64,000 nt of DNA from Dehalococcoidia bacterium (lineage in GTDB: Bacteria > Chloroflexota > Dehalococcoidia > Bin125): the NCBI GenBank assembly GCA_022825855.1, contig JAJDWB010000007.1, forward strand, positions 62,001 to 126,000, read 5' to 3'. The notes beneath the pieces were generated by a model. That model was not told the DNA's origin. It worked only from the letters and a program-made list of their open reading frames with translations, and made no database searches. The stretch's first letter is position 1, and the number at the start of each line of letters is the position of its first letter. Positions 20,584-28,860 of the stretch are shown here, in pieces. Position numbers and translations under genes: made by a program.

Positions 20584-21105
20584 TTACTCGAAGTCGTCCA
20601 TGTCCAGCGACTCGATGAAATCGCGGAACGCCGACATCTTCTCCAACTCTTCCGGCTTCACCGGCTCGGGACGCCCCGCCTCGTCGCCCGCGACCAGGCC
20701 CTCGTCGTCGAGCAGCACACCCGCCTGGTCGATCACCGCATCCTCGACGAAGATCGGCGCCTCCGCCCGGACCGCCAGCGCAATCGCGTCGGAGGGCCGC
20801 GAATCGACCTCCACCTGCTCGTTGTTCACATCCAGGAACAGCCGCGCGTAGTAGGTGTCGTTGCGCACCTCGGTCACCACGACCTTGGTCACGCTCGCGC
20901 CCAGTTCCTGCATCACGTTGGTCATCAGGTCGTGGGTCATCGGACGCTGCACCGAGACGCTCTGCAAGCGGATCGCGATGGCGTCCGCCTCGGCCGCACC
21001 GATGTAGATCGTCAGGTACCGATCCGCGTCCTTCTCCTTGAGCACGACGACACGGTTGTAGTTCATCAGGGAGACGCGAAGCGCTTCAATCGTGACTTCC
21101 TTCAT
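20584..21105 (-). CDS. Bifunctional nuclease (BFN/DUF151) family protein
   Basis: 173 residues from ATG 21105 (MKEVTIEALRV). The domain shows VVVLKEKDADRYLTIYIGAAEADAIA, RPMTHDLMTNVMQELGA and VEVDSRPSDAIALAVRAEAPIFV, the conserved core of the BFN domain described in plants and bacteria with DNase/RNase activity. The C-terminal acidic tail (EELEKMSAFRDFIESL) replaces the UVR domain found in some members. Monocistronic appearance: about 93 bp from the MFS gene and divergent in function from atpZ. The role here is unproven; the family is common in Chloroflexota, Actinobacteria and Thermotogae. Confidence 0.88.
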   Translation of the reverse strand: MKEVTIEALRVSLMNYNRVVVLKEKDADRYLTIYIGAAEADAIAIRLQSVSVQRPMTHDLMTNVMQELGASVTKVVVTEVRNDTYYARLFLDVNNEQVEVDSRPSDAIALAVRAEAPIFVEDAVIDQAGVLLDDEGLVAGDEAGRPEPVKPEELEKMSAFRDFIESLDMDDFE

Positions 21106-21198
21106 GTCGCGTGGCCCTTCCCATGGCATCTGCCGTGTCAGATTAGCGTAGGCCCTCCCTGCCCGGCGTGGACTCACGCCAAGTCGTCAAGTGCGGAT

Positions 21199-22530
21199 TC
21201 ACGCCGCGTCCGCAGGCGGCGGACGCGCGGGACCGGACCGGCCCAGCCACAGCGAGGCCATCGTGATCAGGAACAGACCGCCCGCCAGCAGGAACAGTCC
21301 TTGGCGCACGCCCGCCGCGTCCGAGACGCCGCCGACCAGCAGCAGCGCCAGCATCGAGACCGCGTTGGCCAGCATCATCTGCGTCGAGAACAGCCGCCCG
21401 CGCATCTCCGGCGGAGCCCGCTCCTGCAACAGCGTCTGCGCCGGCGCGTTGACCATCGCGTAGGCCAGACCCAGCGGGAAGGCCATGATCAACGTCGCCG
21501 CCAGCAGCCAGTCCTGCGTCGATCCCCTCGAACCGAGGAAGTCGAGCACGCCGAACATGGTCACGATCACGGTGATCACGCCCAGTCCGAACGAGGCCAT
21601 GACCGTGATCCGGAATCTGCGGCCCAGCCAGGGCACGCAGACCAGCGCCAGCAGCGCACCGAAGCCCGTCGGCCAGAAGACGAAGACCGCGTCCTTCTCA
21701 TCCCGGCCCAGCACATCGTGCACGAACTGCGGCACCAGCACCGCGAACATGAACAGCATCATCACGCCGGATATGAGCTGGATCAGCGCCAGCGCCGTCA
21801 GCCGGTCGCGCCAGACCAGGTTGCCCGTCGAGCGGATGTCGTGCAGCGTCGCCGCGAACGCGGCCCGGATCTGCCCGACGTCCTCCGCCACCCGGTGAGC
21901 CACGCGGTCATAGGGCGGCAGTGCAGGCAGGCAGGCCAGCAGCACCGCCGAGCACGCTAGCGCGGCCGCGCTGAGCATGTAGGACGCGTCGAACTCGATC
22001 ACCTTCAGCATGATCGGCGCCAGCACGACCAGCCCGATCAACTGCATCGAGGTCGCCGTGAACTGAAAGGCCGAGTTGGCCGACAGCAACTGCTGTCGCG
22101 CCACGAACCGCGGCAGCGCCGCCGCCCCCGCCGGCACCGCAAACTGCCCCGCCAGCGCCGTCCCGAACGCGACCGCGTAGACCGCGCCGACGGAGACGTT
22201 GTCGGCCAACAGCAACAGCGCCGTCAATCCGGCCCGGATGATCACCGCGACGATCAGCACCCGCCGCTTGTCCAGCCGGTCGAGCAGCACGCCCGCGACC
22301 GCGCCGGTCGCCACCGGCGGCGCGGCCAGACAGATCACAAGCAGGGTCGAGGCAAACGGCGAGCCGGTCTGTTCCAGCACCCAGATCAGCAGCACGAACT
22401 GCAGCGCCGAGTTGATGATCAACTGGATGCTGGTCGCCGACCATAGCGCGAGGAAGGGTCGATTGCGAAACAGCGAGCCGACGGGCGGATCCGGCGGACG
22501 GCCCGCCGTCACGTCCGAGTCGGTCGTCAC
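21199..22530 (-). CDS. MFS transporter (enterobactin-exporter/MFS_3-like)
   Basis: 443 residues with about twelve hydrophobic segments. The first begins FLALWSATSIQLIINSALQFVLL; the A-motif-like cytoplasmic loop GVLLDRLDKRRVLI lies between TM2 and TM3. An N-terminal and a C-terminal six-helix bundle flank a central loop near AHRVAEDVGQIRAAF. Expected to be a proton-driven exporter in the inner membrane; substrate unknown. Its start overlaps the pyrF stop by 4 bp, so the two are translationally coupled. Confidence 0.88.
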   Translation of the reverse strand: MTTDSDVTAGRPPDPPVGSLFRNRPFLALWSATSIQLIINSALQFVLLIWVLEQTGSPFASTLLVICLAAPPVATGAVAGVLLDRLDKRRVLIVAVIIRAGLTALLLLADNVSVGAVYAVAFGTALAGQFAVPAGAAALPRFVARQQLLSANSAFQFTATSMQLIGLVVLAPIMLKVIEFDASYMLSAAALACSAVLLACLPALPPYDRVAHRVAEDVGQIRAAFAATLHDIRSTGNLVWRDRLTALALIQLISGVMMLFMFAVLVPQFVHDVLGRDEKDAVFVFWPTGFGALLALVCVPWLGRRFRITVMASFGLGVITVIVTMFGVLDFLGSRGSTQDWLLAATLIMAFPLGLAYAMVNAPAQTLLQERAPPEMRGRLFSTQMMLANAVSMLALLLVGGVSDAAGVRQGLFLLAGGLFLITMASLWLGRSGPARPPPADAA

Positions 22531-23348
22531 GACGCGTTACGCGCAGGCTTGGCCGCATTCGCTGCGGTGCGCAACTCTGCCGCCGCCGCGCGGATGTCCT
22601 CCTCGCCACCCGCATAGATCACTGACCGCGACGCCGAGACCAGCAGCCCGCCGCCGCTGGCGTCGACGCCGGCCGCCACCGACGCCTCAAGATCGCCGCC
22701 TTGCGCGCCGATCCCGGGCAGCAGGATCGGCAGGCGCGGACATCGAGCGCGGACCTGTTCCAGCTCGTCCGGCCAGGTTGCGCCGACCACCAGGCCCAGG
22801 TTGTCGTGGTTGGCCGCGGCCCACTCGCGAGCCTGCGCTGCGACCGCCAGGTACAGCGGTTCGCCTTCGCCCACCTGCAGCGACTGCAGATCGCCCGCGC
22901 CGGGGTTCGACGTGCGGCAGAGTGCGAACGCGCCGCGCTCGGGCCGCGCCAGGAACGGCGCGACCGCGTCTCCCCCGAGATAGGGATTGATCGTCAGCGC
23001 GTCCGCCCCGAACCAGTCGAAGGCGGCCTGCGCGTAGGCCTCGGCCGTGTTGCCGATGTCGTTGCGTTTGGCGTCGAGGATCACGAAGGCGTGCGGAGCA
23101 ATCCGCCGCACCGTCGCAATCGTCTCCCGCAGCGCTCGCCAGCCCAACTCGCCCGCCGCCTCGTAGAACGCCGACTGCGGCTTGTAGGCGCAGACCAAGT
23201 CGGCGGTCGCCTCGATCACCCGGGTATTGAAGGAGAGCAGCTCCTCAGGCGGCGTGCGGCTCGGCTGAGGATCGAGACCGACGCAGATCAGCGAGTCGGC
23301 CGACTCCATCGCCGACGCAAGTCGATCCCGAAACGATGTGTCTGGCAT
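22527..23348 (-). CDS. pyrF: Orotidine 5'-phosphate decarboxylase
   Basis: 273 residues from ATG 23348 (MPDTSFRDRLASAM). The active-site motif is LDAKRNDIGNTA (Asp-x-Lys-x2-Asp), preceded by CAYKPQSAFYEAAG; LLPGIGAQGGD and SASRSVIYA bind phosphate. Length and the CVGLDP start place it in the longer OMP decarboxylase subfamily (PyrF type 2). It makes UMP in de novo pyrimidine synthesis. Overlaps the downstream MFS gene; divergent from comB with 44 bp between starts. Confidence 0.95.
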   Translation of the reverse strand: MPDTSFRDRLASAMESADSLICVGLDPQPSRTPPEELLSFNTRVIEATADLVCAYKPQSAFYEAAGELGWRALRETIATVRRIAPHAFVILDAKRNDIGNTAEAYAQAAFDWFGADALTINPYLGGDAVAPFLARPERGAFALCRTSNPGAGDLQSLQVGEGEPLYLAVAAQAREWAAANHDNLGLVVGATWPDELEQVRARCPRLPILLPGIGAQGGDLEASVAAGVDASGGGLLVSASRSVIYAGGEEDIRAAAAELRTAANAAKPARNAS

Positions 23349-23392
23349 AGCGTCAGCGTATCCCCCAAACGGCGGCAGCGTAGGCTGCGGAC

Positions 23393-24142
23393 GTGTCACG
23401 CCAGGAATCGCTCAGCGTCCAGGTCTACCTCCAACCGCCGCCGCCGGAAGCGCTGCACGGCGCTGCCGCGATCGTGCTCGACATCTTTCGCGCCACCACC
23501 GTCCACGCCGCGCTCTTCGCCGGCGGCGCGGACGCCGTCTATCCAGTCGCCGATTTCACCACTGGCGCGGCGTTACGAGATCAGCTCCCGGGCAGCGTCC
23601 TGATCGGTGAAGTCGGAGCCCTGCCGCCGCCCGAGGCCGACTTCGGCAACTCCCCAACCGAGTTCGCCGCCATCGACGTCTCCGGCTGGACCGTCGTGCA
23701 CGTCACCAGCAACGGAACCCGCGCCCTGGTCGGAGCCGCCGGGGCCGACATCGCCCTCTCAGGCTGCCTCCGCAACATGACCGCCTCGCTCGACGATCTC
23801 CTGAGTCGCGGCGCAACCCGCATCGCCGTCGTCTGCAGCGGCGACCACGGCGGCACGGCGCCGTCGGTGGAAGACAGCTTCGCCGCCGGCGCCTGCGTCG
23901 CCGCGCTCACCCGCATGCGCCCCGGGATCGTCCTGCGCGGCGGCGCGCGATTGGCGCTCAAGCTCTACCACGCCTACGGCCGCGCCCCCGCTCGCGCCTT
24001 CGCCGACTCTCCTCACGGCGACCATTTGCGCAAGCTCGCATTCGACGCCGACTTCAAGTACGCCGCCGCCGTCGACGCGAGTTCTGACGTGATCGCTCTG
24101 GGCTCCGATCCCGCCGGCCGCCCCGTGCTACGCGCCCGTTAG
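23393..24142 (+). CDS. comB: 2-phosphosulfolactate phosphatase (ComB-like)
   Basis: 249 residues from a GTG start. Conserved segments are VLDIFRATTVHAALF, IGEVGALPPPEADFGNSP, VHVTSNGTRALVGA and a C-terminal DADFKYAAAVDASSDVI. ComB removes phosphate from (R)-2-phospho-3-sulfolactate, the second step of coenzyme M biosynthesis in archaea. In bacteria it is found more widely, where it may produce sulfolactate. No comA, comC or comDE is visible here. A URO-D methyltransferase-type protein, a family that includes CoM methyltransferases, is encoded at 26444. Confidence 0.88.
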   Translation: MSRQESLSVQVYLQPPPPEALHGAAAIVLDIFRATTVHAALFAGGADAVYPVADFTTGAALRDQLPGSVLIGEVGALPPPEADFGNSPTEFAAIDVSGWTVVHVTSNGTRALVGAAGADIALSGCLRNMTASLDDLLSRGATRIAVVCSGDHGGTAPSVEDSFAAGACVAALTRMRPGIVLRGGARLALKLYHAYGRAPARAFADSPHGDHLRKLAFDADFKYAAAVDASSDVIALGSDPAGRPVLRAR

Positions 24143-24208
24143 GCAGCCTCGCCGGGGCCGCTGTTGCCTGCGACACGCCCTTTCGGCCCAGGAGAACGTG
24201 CGTGCGCA

Positions 24209-24248
24209 TACAATCGACGATCCCCCGCAACTGACAGCGACCAGGGAG
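24209..24248 (+). promoter_or_regulatory. Putative -10 box and Shine-Dalgarno of the 37-codon mini-gene, copy 2
   Basis: TACAAT at 24209-24214 sits 46 nt before ATG 24255, the same distance as copy 1. Bases around it match copy 1 (ATACAATCG then CGAT). AGGGAG at 24243-24248 is a good ribosome-binding site. No convincing -35 was seen. Confidence 0.45.
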
Positions 24249-24254
24249 CCCATC

Positions 24255-24368
24255 ATGAACCCCGCCAACTCACCCAACATCATTCGACATGACCCAACCT
24301 CAGCCAGCCTGCCTCACCCGGATCTGACCTCACTCACCCAAAATCCGACAGGATCTGACCAAATCTGA
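24255..24368 (+). CDS. 37-residue mini-protein, copy 2 (unknown family)
   Basis: A 37-codon frame starts MNPAN and ends PTGSDQI; it is co-linear with copy 1 at 4202-4315 with no gap. Conserved positions include MNP, a central PT, PHP-x-LTS, QN and the final TGSDQI. The nucleotide identity at the 3' end extends past the stop codon (TGACATC in both). It lies between comB and the amidohydrolase, upstream of the latter on the same strand, so a leader-peptide role is possible for this copy. The remaining stretch 24373-24516 holds A-rich tracts (GGAAAAAAGGAACGG) and the Shine-Dalgarno of the next gene, but nothing else recognised. Confidence 0.35.
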   Translation: MNPANSPNIIRHDPTSASLPHPDLTSLTQNPTGSDQI

Positions 24369-24372
24369 CATC
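24317..24372. repeat. Phased ~10-nt TCTGACC repeat, element 2
   Basis: Units GGATCTGACC, TCACTCACC, CAAAATCCGACA, GGATCTGACC and AAATCTGACA follow at 10-11 nt spacing. GATCTGACCAAATCTGACAT is shared exactly with element 1. Confidence 0.6.
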
Positions 24373-24516
24373 CCCCATCATGAATTCCCAGCCCACAACG
24401 CCAGATCCCCGCAATCCAACCGCCGGCAGCGGAAAAAAGGAACGGATCCTGAACACGCCCCGGCCGAAAAAACTATCCTCAGCCCAATCGTTCCTGCCCC
24501 GAGCCCGGAGGTCATC

Positions 24517-25728
24517 ATGGTCAGCGCCAATCCCACCGTTCACGAGAACCCGATGCTCAACGCCATCCAGGGCATCAACGTGATCGACTGCGACTCCCAC
24601 GTGACCGAGCCGCCCGACCTCTGGACCTCGCGCGCGCCGGCGACCCTGCGCGACCGCATGCCGCAACTGCGCAAGGTCGACGGCGAGCACATGTGGTTCG
24701 TCGACGGCGACGTGCCGCTTGGCCCGGTCGGACTCTCGGTCGTCGAGAGCAGCGGCGACAAGGTGCTCGGCATTCTCGGCGTCCACGACTTCGACCGCCT
24801 CGACGCCGCCGCCTACGAAGTCCCGGCCCGCCTCGAGTTGATGCAGCGCCTCGGCCTCTACGCGCAGATCGTCTACCCCAACATCTCCGGTTTCGCCTCC
24901 GCCCGCTTCCTCGACATCGGCGATGTCGAACTGCGCAACGCCTGCGTCACCACCTACAACGACGCCATGGGCGAGTGGCAGTCGGAGTCCGGCGGCCGCC
25001 TCTTCCCCCAGGCGCTGCTGCCCTTCTGGGACCTCGACGCCACGCTCGCCGAGATGCGCCGCACGGTCGAGCAATACGACTGCCGCGGCTACACCATCTG
25101 CGACACGCCTGAAAAGTTCGACCTGCCCGACTACGGCACCTCGCACTGGGACCCCTTCTTCGAACTCGCCCAGGACCTCGACGTCGTGCTCAACTTCCAC
25201 ATCGGCTCCGGCGGCGCAAAAGGCGCCCCCTCGCCGTTCCTCTCCTCCCCCTGGGAGTCGATGGGACCCGAACGCAAGCTCGCCATCGGCGCCGCCAACA
25301 TCTACATCGACAACGCCCGCATGATCTCCAACCTGCTCTACAGCGACGTGCTCGAGCGCTTCCCCCGGCTTAAGTTCGTCTCGGTTGAGAGCGGCATCGG
25401 CTGGATCCCCTTCCTGCTCGAAGCCTGCGAGTACCAGTGGGACGAGATGGTCCCCACCGAGGTCAAGCACCACGAGCTGCGCCCCACCGAGAAGTTCCGC
25501 CGCAACATCTGGGCCTGCTTCTGGTTCGAAGACTTCGGCCCGCGCAAGGTAATCGAGCAGATCGGCGTCAAGAACGTCCTCTTCGAGACCGACTTCCCCC
25601 ACCCCACCTGCCTCTACCCCCGCAGCCAGGAGCACATCGCCAACGTCCTCGGCGACCTCGATCCGGAGGTCCGCACCGCCGTCCTCCAGACCAACGCCTC
25701 GGACCTCTACCGAATCCCGACCGGCTAG
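24517..25728 (+). CDS. Amidohydrolase-2 family metal-dependent hydrolase/decarboxylase
   Basis: 403 residues from ATG 24517 with GGAGG-type ribosome site 7 nt upstream. The N-terminal metal motif reads IDCDSHVTEP (Asp-Ser-His-x2-Glu) in place of the usual His-x-His. A later VVLNFHIGSGG supplies a metal His, KFVSVESGIGWIPF an acidic residue, and VLFETDFPHPTC the conserved Asp at the last strand. The protein resembles amidohydrolase-2 enzymes (ACMSD/OHCU-like) abundant in SAR202-type genomes, which decarboxylate or hydrolyse aromatic-acid intermediates. Substrate unknown. Transcribed towards VapBC, 21 bp away. Confidence 0.85.
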   Translation: MVSANPTVHENPMLNAIQGINVIDCDSHVTEPPDLWTSRAPATLRDRMPQLRKVDGEHMWFVDGDVPLGPVGLSVVESSGDKVLGILGVHDFDRLDAAAYEVPARLELMQRLGLYAQIVYPNISGFASARFLDIGDVELRNACVTTYNDAMGEWQSESGGRLFPQALLPFWDLDATLAEMRRTVEQYDCRGYTICDTPEKFDLPDYGTSHWDPFFELAQDLDVVLNFHIGSGGAKGAPSPFLSSPWESMGPERKLAIGAANIYIDNARMISNLLYSDVLERFPRLKFVSVESGIGWIPFLLEACEYQWDEMVPTEVKHHELRPTEKFRRNIWACFWFEDFGPRKVIEQIGVKNVLFETDFPHPTCLYPRSQEHIANVLGDLDPEVRTAVLQTNASDLYRIPTG

Positions 25729-25749
25729 CTGACAAGGTAGTGTGGAGTC

Positions 25750-26013
25750 ATGCCTACCTCTGTGATGCTTGACGACGAACTGGTTGCCGCGCTGCGAAAG
25801 CGCGCCGACGAACTTGACGAACCGTTGGAACGGGTCGCGCAGGACATTCTTCGCCGTGGCTTGGGACAGCCTCCGGAAACTCCCGACCCACAGACTTCGT
25901 TCAGAGTCAGAACGTTTTCGTCCGGCTTGAAGCCGGAGTTTGCCCACCTCACGCCCAACCAGATCCTCGACCGGATGGATGACGAGTACTACGAGAAGAA
26001 GCTGCAGCAGTGA
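25750..26013 (+). CDS. vapB: Antitoxin of a VapBC-type pair
   Basis: 87 residues. The N-terminal MPTSVMLDDELVAALRKRADE followed by LERVAQDILRRGL fits a ribbon-helix-helix DNA-binding domain. The C-terminal part (HLTPNQILDRMDDEYYEKKL) is the likely toxin-binding segment. Its stop overlaps the toxin GTG start by 4 bp, the classic toxin-antitoxin arrangement. Base composition is lower in GC than the flanking catabolic genes. It presumably neutralises VapC and autoregulates the operon. Confidence 0.8.
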   Translation: MPTSVMLDDELVAALRKRADELDEPLERVAQDILRRGLGQPPETPDPQTSFRVRTFSSGLKPEFAHLTPNQILDRMDDEYYEKKLQQ

Positions 26014-26447
26014 TTGTCCCGGATGTCAATCTGCTGCTGTACGCGTACTTCGACGAGTTCCCTCAGCACCGGGCAGCCCGGCAATGGTGGGAAAAGGCAG
26101 TCAACGGAAGCGAGCCAGTTGGTCTTCCCTGGTCAGTGATTGTCGGCTTTGTGCGCGTTGCCACTCGGTCTAGAGAACTGTCCAACCCGATCACGGCGCT
26201 CCAAGCCATCGCTATCGTGGATGGTTGGCTGGCTCACACGCACATCGCGACGATACAACCGCAATCGGGACACCTGTCCGTCTTGGCGACGCTAGCGACG
26301 GCTACCACAGTGGAAGACAATCTCGTGCCTGATGCGCACATCGCCGCTATTGCGATCGAACACAACGCCGAAGTGCACACGAACGACCGTGACTTCGGGC
26401 GGTTCCCCGGTCTGCGCTGGCGCAATCCCCTGGCGGAGACTGCCTAA
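26010..26447 (+). CDS. vapC: PIN-domain ribonuclease toxin VapC (Mtu-type PIN family)
   Basis: 145 residues from GTG 26010. The acidic metal site is formed by Asp5 (MIVPDVNLLLYAYF), Asp in NLVPDAHIAAIAIEHNAEV and Asp in HTNDRDFGRFPGLRW. SVIVGFVRVATR matches the Gly-Phe-Val-Arg variant of the mycobacterial PIN subfamily, and the RWRNPL ending is typical. Such toxins cleave tRNA or rRNA when free of antitoxin. The 3' end overlaps by 4 bp with the convergent URO-D gene. Confidence 0.85.
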   Translation: MIVPDVNLLLYAYFDEFPQHRAARQWWEKAVNGSEPVGLPWSVIVGFVRVATRSRELSNPITALQAIAIVDGWLAHTHIATIQPQSGHLSVLATLATATTVEDNLVPDAHIAAIAIEHNAEVHTNDRDFGRFPGLRWRNPLAETA

Positions 26448-27433
26448 CCGCCCCGCACGCCCGCGGCGACCGCCGCGCGGTTCTCGGGGGGCGTCTGCGG
26501 CGGGATCGAGCAACCGCCGCTCACGAACACGCGCGTCTCACCAACCGACGCCGCCTCCGACGCCTGCGCCTCAATCTCGGCCGCGCTGAGTTGACCCAGA
26601 CCCACACGGCTGACCCCGCCCATCACGCACTTGTCCGTCTGCGACCAGACCTCGGCGAGGTCCGGGTTGGTCTCGTGCCGGTCGTCCCAGTTGAAGGCCT
26701 GGACCGGGTAGTCAAGCACATCGCTCAACATGTTGTTGGTATGACAGACGTGCAGGATGTTGAACTCGGCGTCCCGGATCGCATCGAGCACCTGCAGGTC
26801 GTAGGGACGCCCGAACTCGCGGTAGAAGTCCGCGGTCGAGATGTCATGGCTCGCCCACTGCAGCGGCGCGTAGAAGACGCCCGACGCCCCCGCGTTCATG
26901 TTCGCCCGGCTGTAGTTGATGATCGTCTCCGTCACACGCGCGATCGCCGCATGCACGGCCGCCGGCGCCTCAACCGCCGCCTGCTTGAAGGCCCGCGGAT
27001 GGCCGAACATCAGACCCACCGTGGCCATCGGCGAGAACACCGTCTGCACCACATCGACCCCGCCCCCGGTCCGTTCCACCACCAGCCGCGTCGACTCGAT
27101 GTGCTCGCCGAACACGCCTCGCTCCGCGTGAACCGAGACGACGTCGTGCAATTCGTCCAGCTCCGCCAACGCCGCGCTCACCATCGTCGGATTCGACTGA
27201 TCGCTGGGCGGCGAATAAACCGCGCCCCAGGCCTCGGGAAACATCGACCAGCGCGGGTTGATCTTGATGAAATCCCAGTCGTACGCCTCGTACTGCTCGC
27301 AGGTCGCGCCGACCAGCTCCTCGTTGCTCCACTCGCGCAGGAAATCATGTCCCCACAACGACGCCGGAGCCCGGTCCACCGCTTCGCCCGCAATCGACGC
27401 TCGGACGCGCTCGCGCTTGGTCATCTCGGTCAT
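26444..27433 (-). CDS. URO-D superfamily protein with methyltransferase-type zinc site
   Basis: 329 residues with the uroporphyrinogen decarboxylase barrel pattern (DWDFIKINPRW, VGLMFGHP, GVFYAPLQWAS, TDKCVMGGV, FVSGGCSIPPQTPPEN). His228-x-Cys230 (ILHVCHT) and Cys308 (SGGCSIP) form the His-x-Cys...Cys zinc site of corrinoid/CoM methyltransferases such as MtaA. The arginine-rich N-terminus of true HemE is missing. It is therefore more likely a zinc-dependent methyltransferase or demethylase component than a haem enzyme. No corrinoid protein is adjacent. Its start overlaps the stop of the hydrolase-cyclase gene, so the two are coupled. Confidence 0.8.
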   Translation of the reverse strand: MTEMTKRERVRASIAGEAVDRAPASLWGHDFLREWSNEELVGATCEQYEAYDWDFIKINPRWSMFPEAWGAVYSPPSDQSNPTMVSAALAELDELHDVVSVHAERGVFGEHIESTRLVVERTGGGVDVVQTVFSPMATVGLMFGHPRAFKQAAVEAPAAVHAAIARVTETIINYSRANMNAGASGVFYAPLQWASHDISTADFYREFGRPYDLQVLDAIRDAEFNILHVCHTNNMLSDVLDYPVQAFNWDDRHETNPDLAEVWSQTDKCVMGGVSRVGLGQLSAAEIEAQASEAASVGETRVFVSGGCSIPPQTPPENRAAVAAGVRGG

Positions 27434-28839
27434 GTCTCTGCTCCTTCGGCCGCGCCGGGACTCTGCTCCGCCGCTCGCCAGTCGACTCTGAACAGCTGCA
27501 CCGACTCACGGAATCCGCGCAGCTCATGCCTGCCCTGATCCTCAAAACTGAAACTGCGCCCCTGCAGCAGACCCCGCACCAGATCCGACACCAGGATCTC
27601 CCCGCCCCGAGCCTTCGACATGATCCGCGCCGCCTGGTTCACGGTCGTCCCGTACAAATCGTCCGACTCGGCAATCGGCTCGCCCGCGCTGATCCCGATC
27701 CGCACGTAGACGTCGCTGTAGCGCTCGTGAGTGGCCAGCCCGTGCTGGATCTGCACCGCCGCTTCGACCGCCGCCGACGCCGCCCCGAACCAGGCCAGCA
27801 CGCCGTCGCCCATCGTCTTCACCTGGACCCCGTCGTGCCGCCGGATCGCGCTCAGCGTCAGTTGCTCAATCTCCCGCGTGATCGCCCGCGCCCGGGAGTC
27901 TCCCAGCCGATCGACCAGCGACGTCGATCCCTCGATGTCCGTGAACAGCACCGTCCGCGTCGCCTGACCGATCGTCTCGATCGACTGCTCGACTCCGATG
28001 AAGTCCTCCAGCGCTTCCGCGATCTGGGTGATCACTTCCGCGCCGTCGACCAGCACCGGCGTGTCGTCCTGCGCCACGACCAGCCGCGCGCCGCGGATGA
28101 TCCGCGCCCACTCGCGCGAAGTCGAACTGTAGCCCCCGTCGCCTCCCTCTCCTTCATAGGGAATCGAGATCAGCGTCGGAATCTCGACGTGACGCAACTG
28201 ATCCCGCAAATCCAGATCACGCATCTCCCGCACCAGGCCGAACAGTCGATTCATCGACGGATAGTGGTGCATCGTCTGCGACAGATTACGCAACGTGTCC
28301 TCGTCCGCCGTGGGCGCGATCATCGTCAACAATGCCCGCCGCGCCGCCTCGTCGTGATGCTGCCAGCCCAACCGCAGCAGATTCTCCACCGTGCTGTCCA
28401 TCAACTCGCTGATCTCGCTCTGCTGGATCATGCCCGACCGTTCGCCGCCCATCGGGATCGGCAGATGCAGCATCAGATGCGTGTAACGCTCCGGCTCGTT
28501 CAGCATCGCGATCACCGCCGCCGGCGTCCCGATGTAATGACCCATCAACGCCACCCGCGGCTCGCCCACGGCATTGACGACCGCCGCCAGATCCATCGCC
28601 TCGTCGTGAAACGACCCAAACACCCCGTCCCGCTCCGAGAGTCCGCAACCCCGCGGATCGAATCGAATCACCCGGAACGACTGCGACAGCCGCTCCCAGA
28701 TCCCGCCCGACTCCCAGCCCGTGCTCAGCGGGATCATCGGCCCGGTCGACACCACCAGCGCCTTGCCGGAGCCGCGCTCCATCCAGGCGATGTCGATATC
28801 GTCCTCGGTCCGCGTGTACTGGACGGGAGGTGGACTCAT
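27430..28839 (-). CDS. Alpha/beta-hydrolase-fold domain fused to a class III adenylyl cyclase
   Basis: 469 residues. Residues about 1-285 form an alpha/beta hydrolase fold (RVIRFDPRGCGLSE, then the elbow LMGHYIGTPAA). The nucleophile position is Tyr102, not Ser/Asp/Cys, so the domain is probably a sensor or scaffold. Residues about 295-455 are a class III cyclase: metal Asp301 (LFTDIEGSTSL) and Asp345 (VKTMGDGVLAWF), adenine-specifying Lys341 and an Asp near 393-394, with Asn401 and Arg405 (YGTTVNQAARIM) for the transition state. The domain looks catalytically complete for cAMP synthesis. No membrane segment. Co-transcribed with the URO-D gene, and likely with the SDR 21 bp upstream. Confidence 0.9.
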   Translation of the reverse strand: MSPPPVQYTRTEDDIDIAWMERGSGKALVVSTGPMIPLSTGWESGGIWERLSQSFRVIRFDPRGCGLSERDGVFGSFHDEAMDLAAVVNAVGEPRVALMGHYIGTPAAVIAMLNEPERYTHLMLHLPIPMGGERSGMIQQSEISELMDSTVENLLRLGWQHHDEAARRALLTMIAPTADEDTLRNLSQTMHHYPSMNRLFGLVREMRDLDLRDQLRHVEIPTLISIPYEGEGGDGGYSSTSREWARIIRGARLVVAQDDTPVLVDGAEVITQIAEALEDFIGVEQSIETIGQATRTVLFTDIEGSTSLVDRLGDSRARAITREIEQLTLSAIRRHDGVQVKTMGDGVLAWFGAASAAVEAAVQIQHGLATHERYSDVYVRIGISAGEPIAESDDLYGTTVNQAARIMSKARGGEILVSDLVRGLLQGRSFSFEDQGRHELRGFRESVQLFRVDWRAAEQSPGAAEGAET

Positions 28840-28860
28840 GCAGTCTCCGCCAATCGCTGA

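Noticed and set aside
26010-26447. VapC apparently lacking the second acidic residue of the PIN site
   Set aside because: The Gly-Phe-Val-Arg variant is normal in the mycobacterial-type PIN subfamily, so it is not an inactivation sign.
26444-27433. True HemE (uroporphyrinogen decarboxylase) for haem synthesis
   Set aside because: The N-terminal arginine motif is missing and the zinc ligands of methyltransferase-type members are present.
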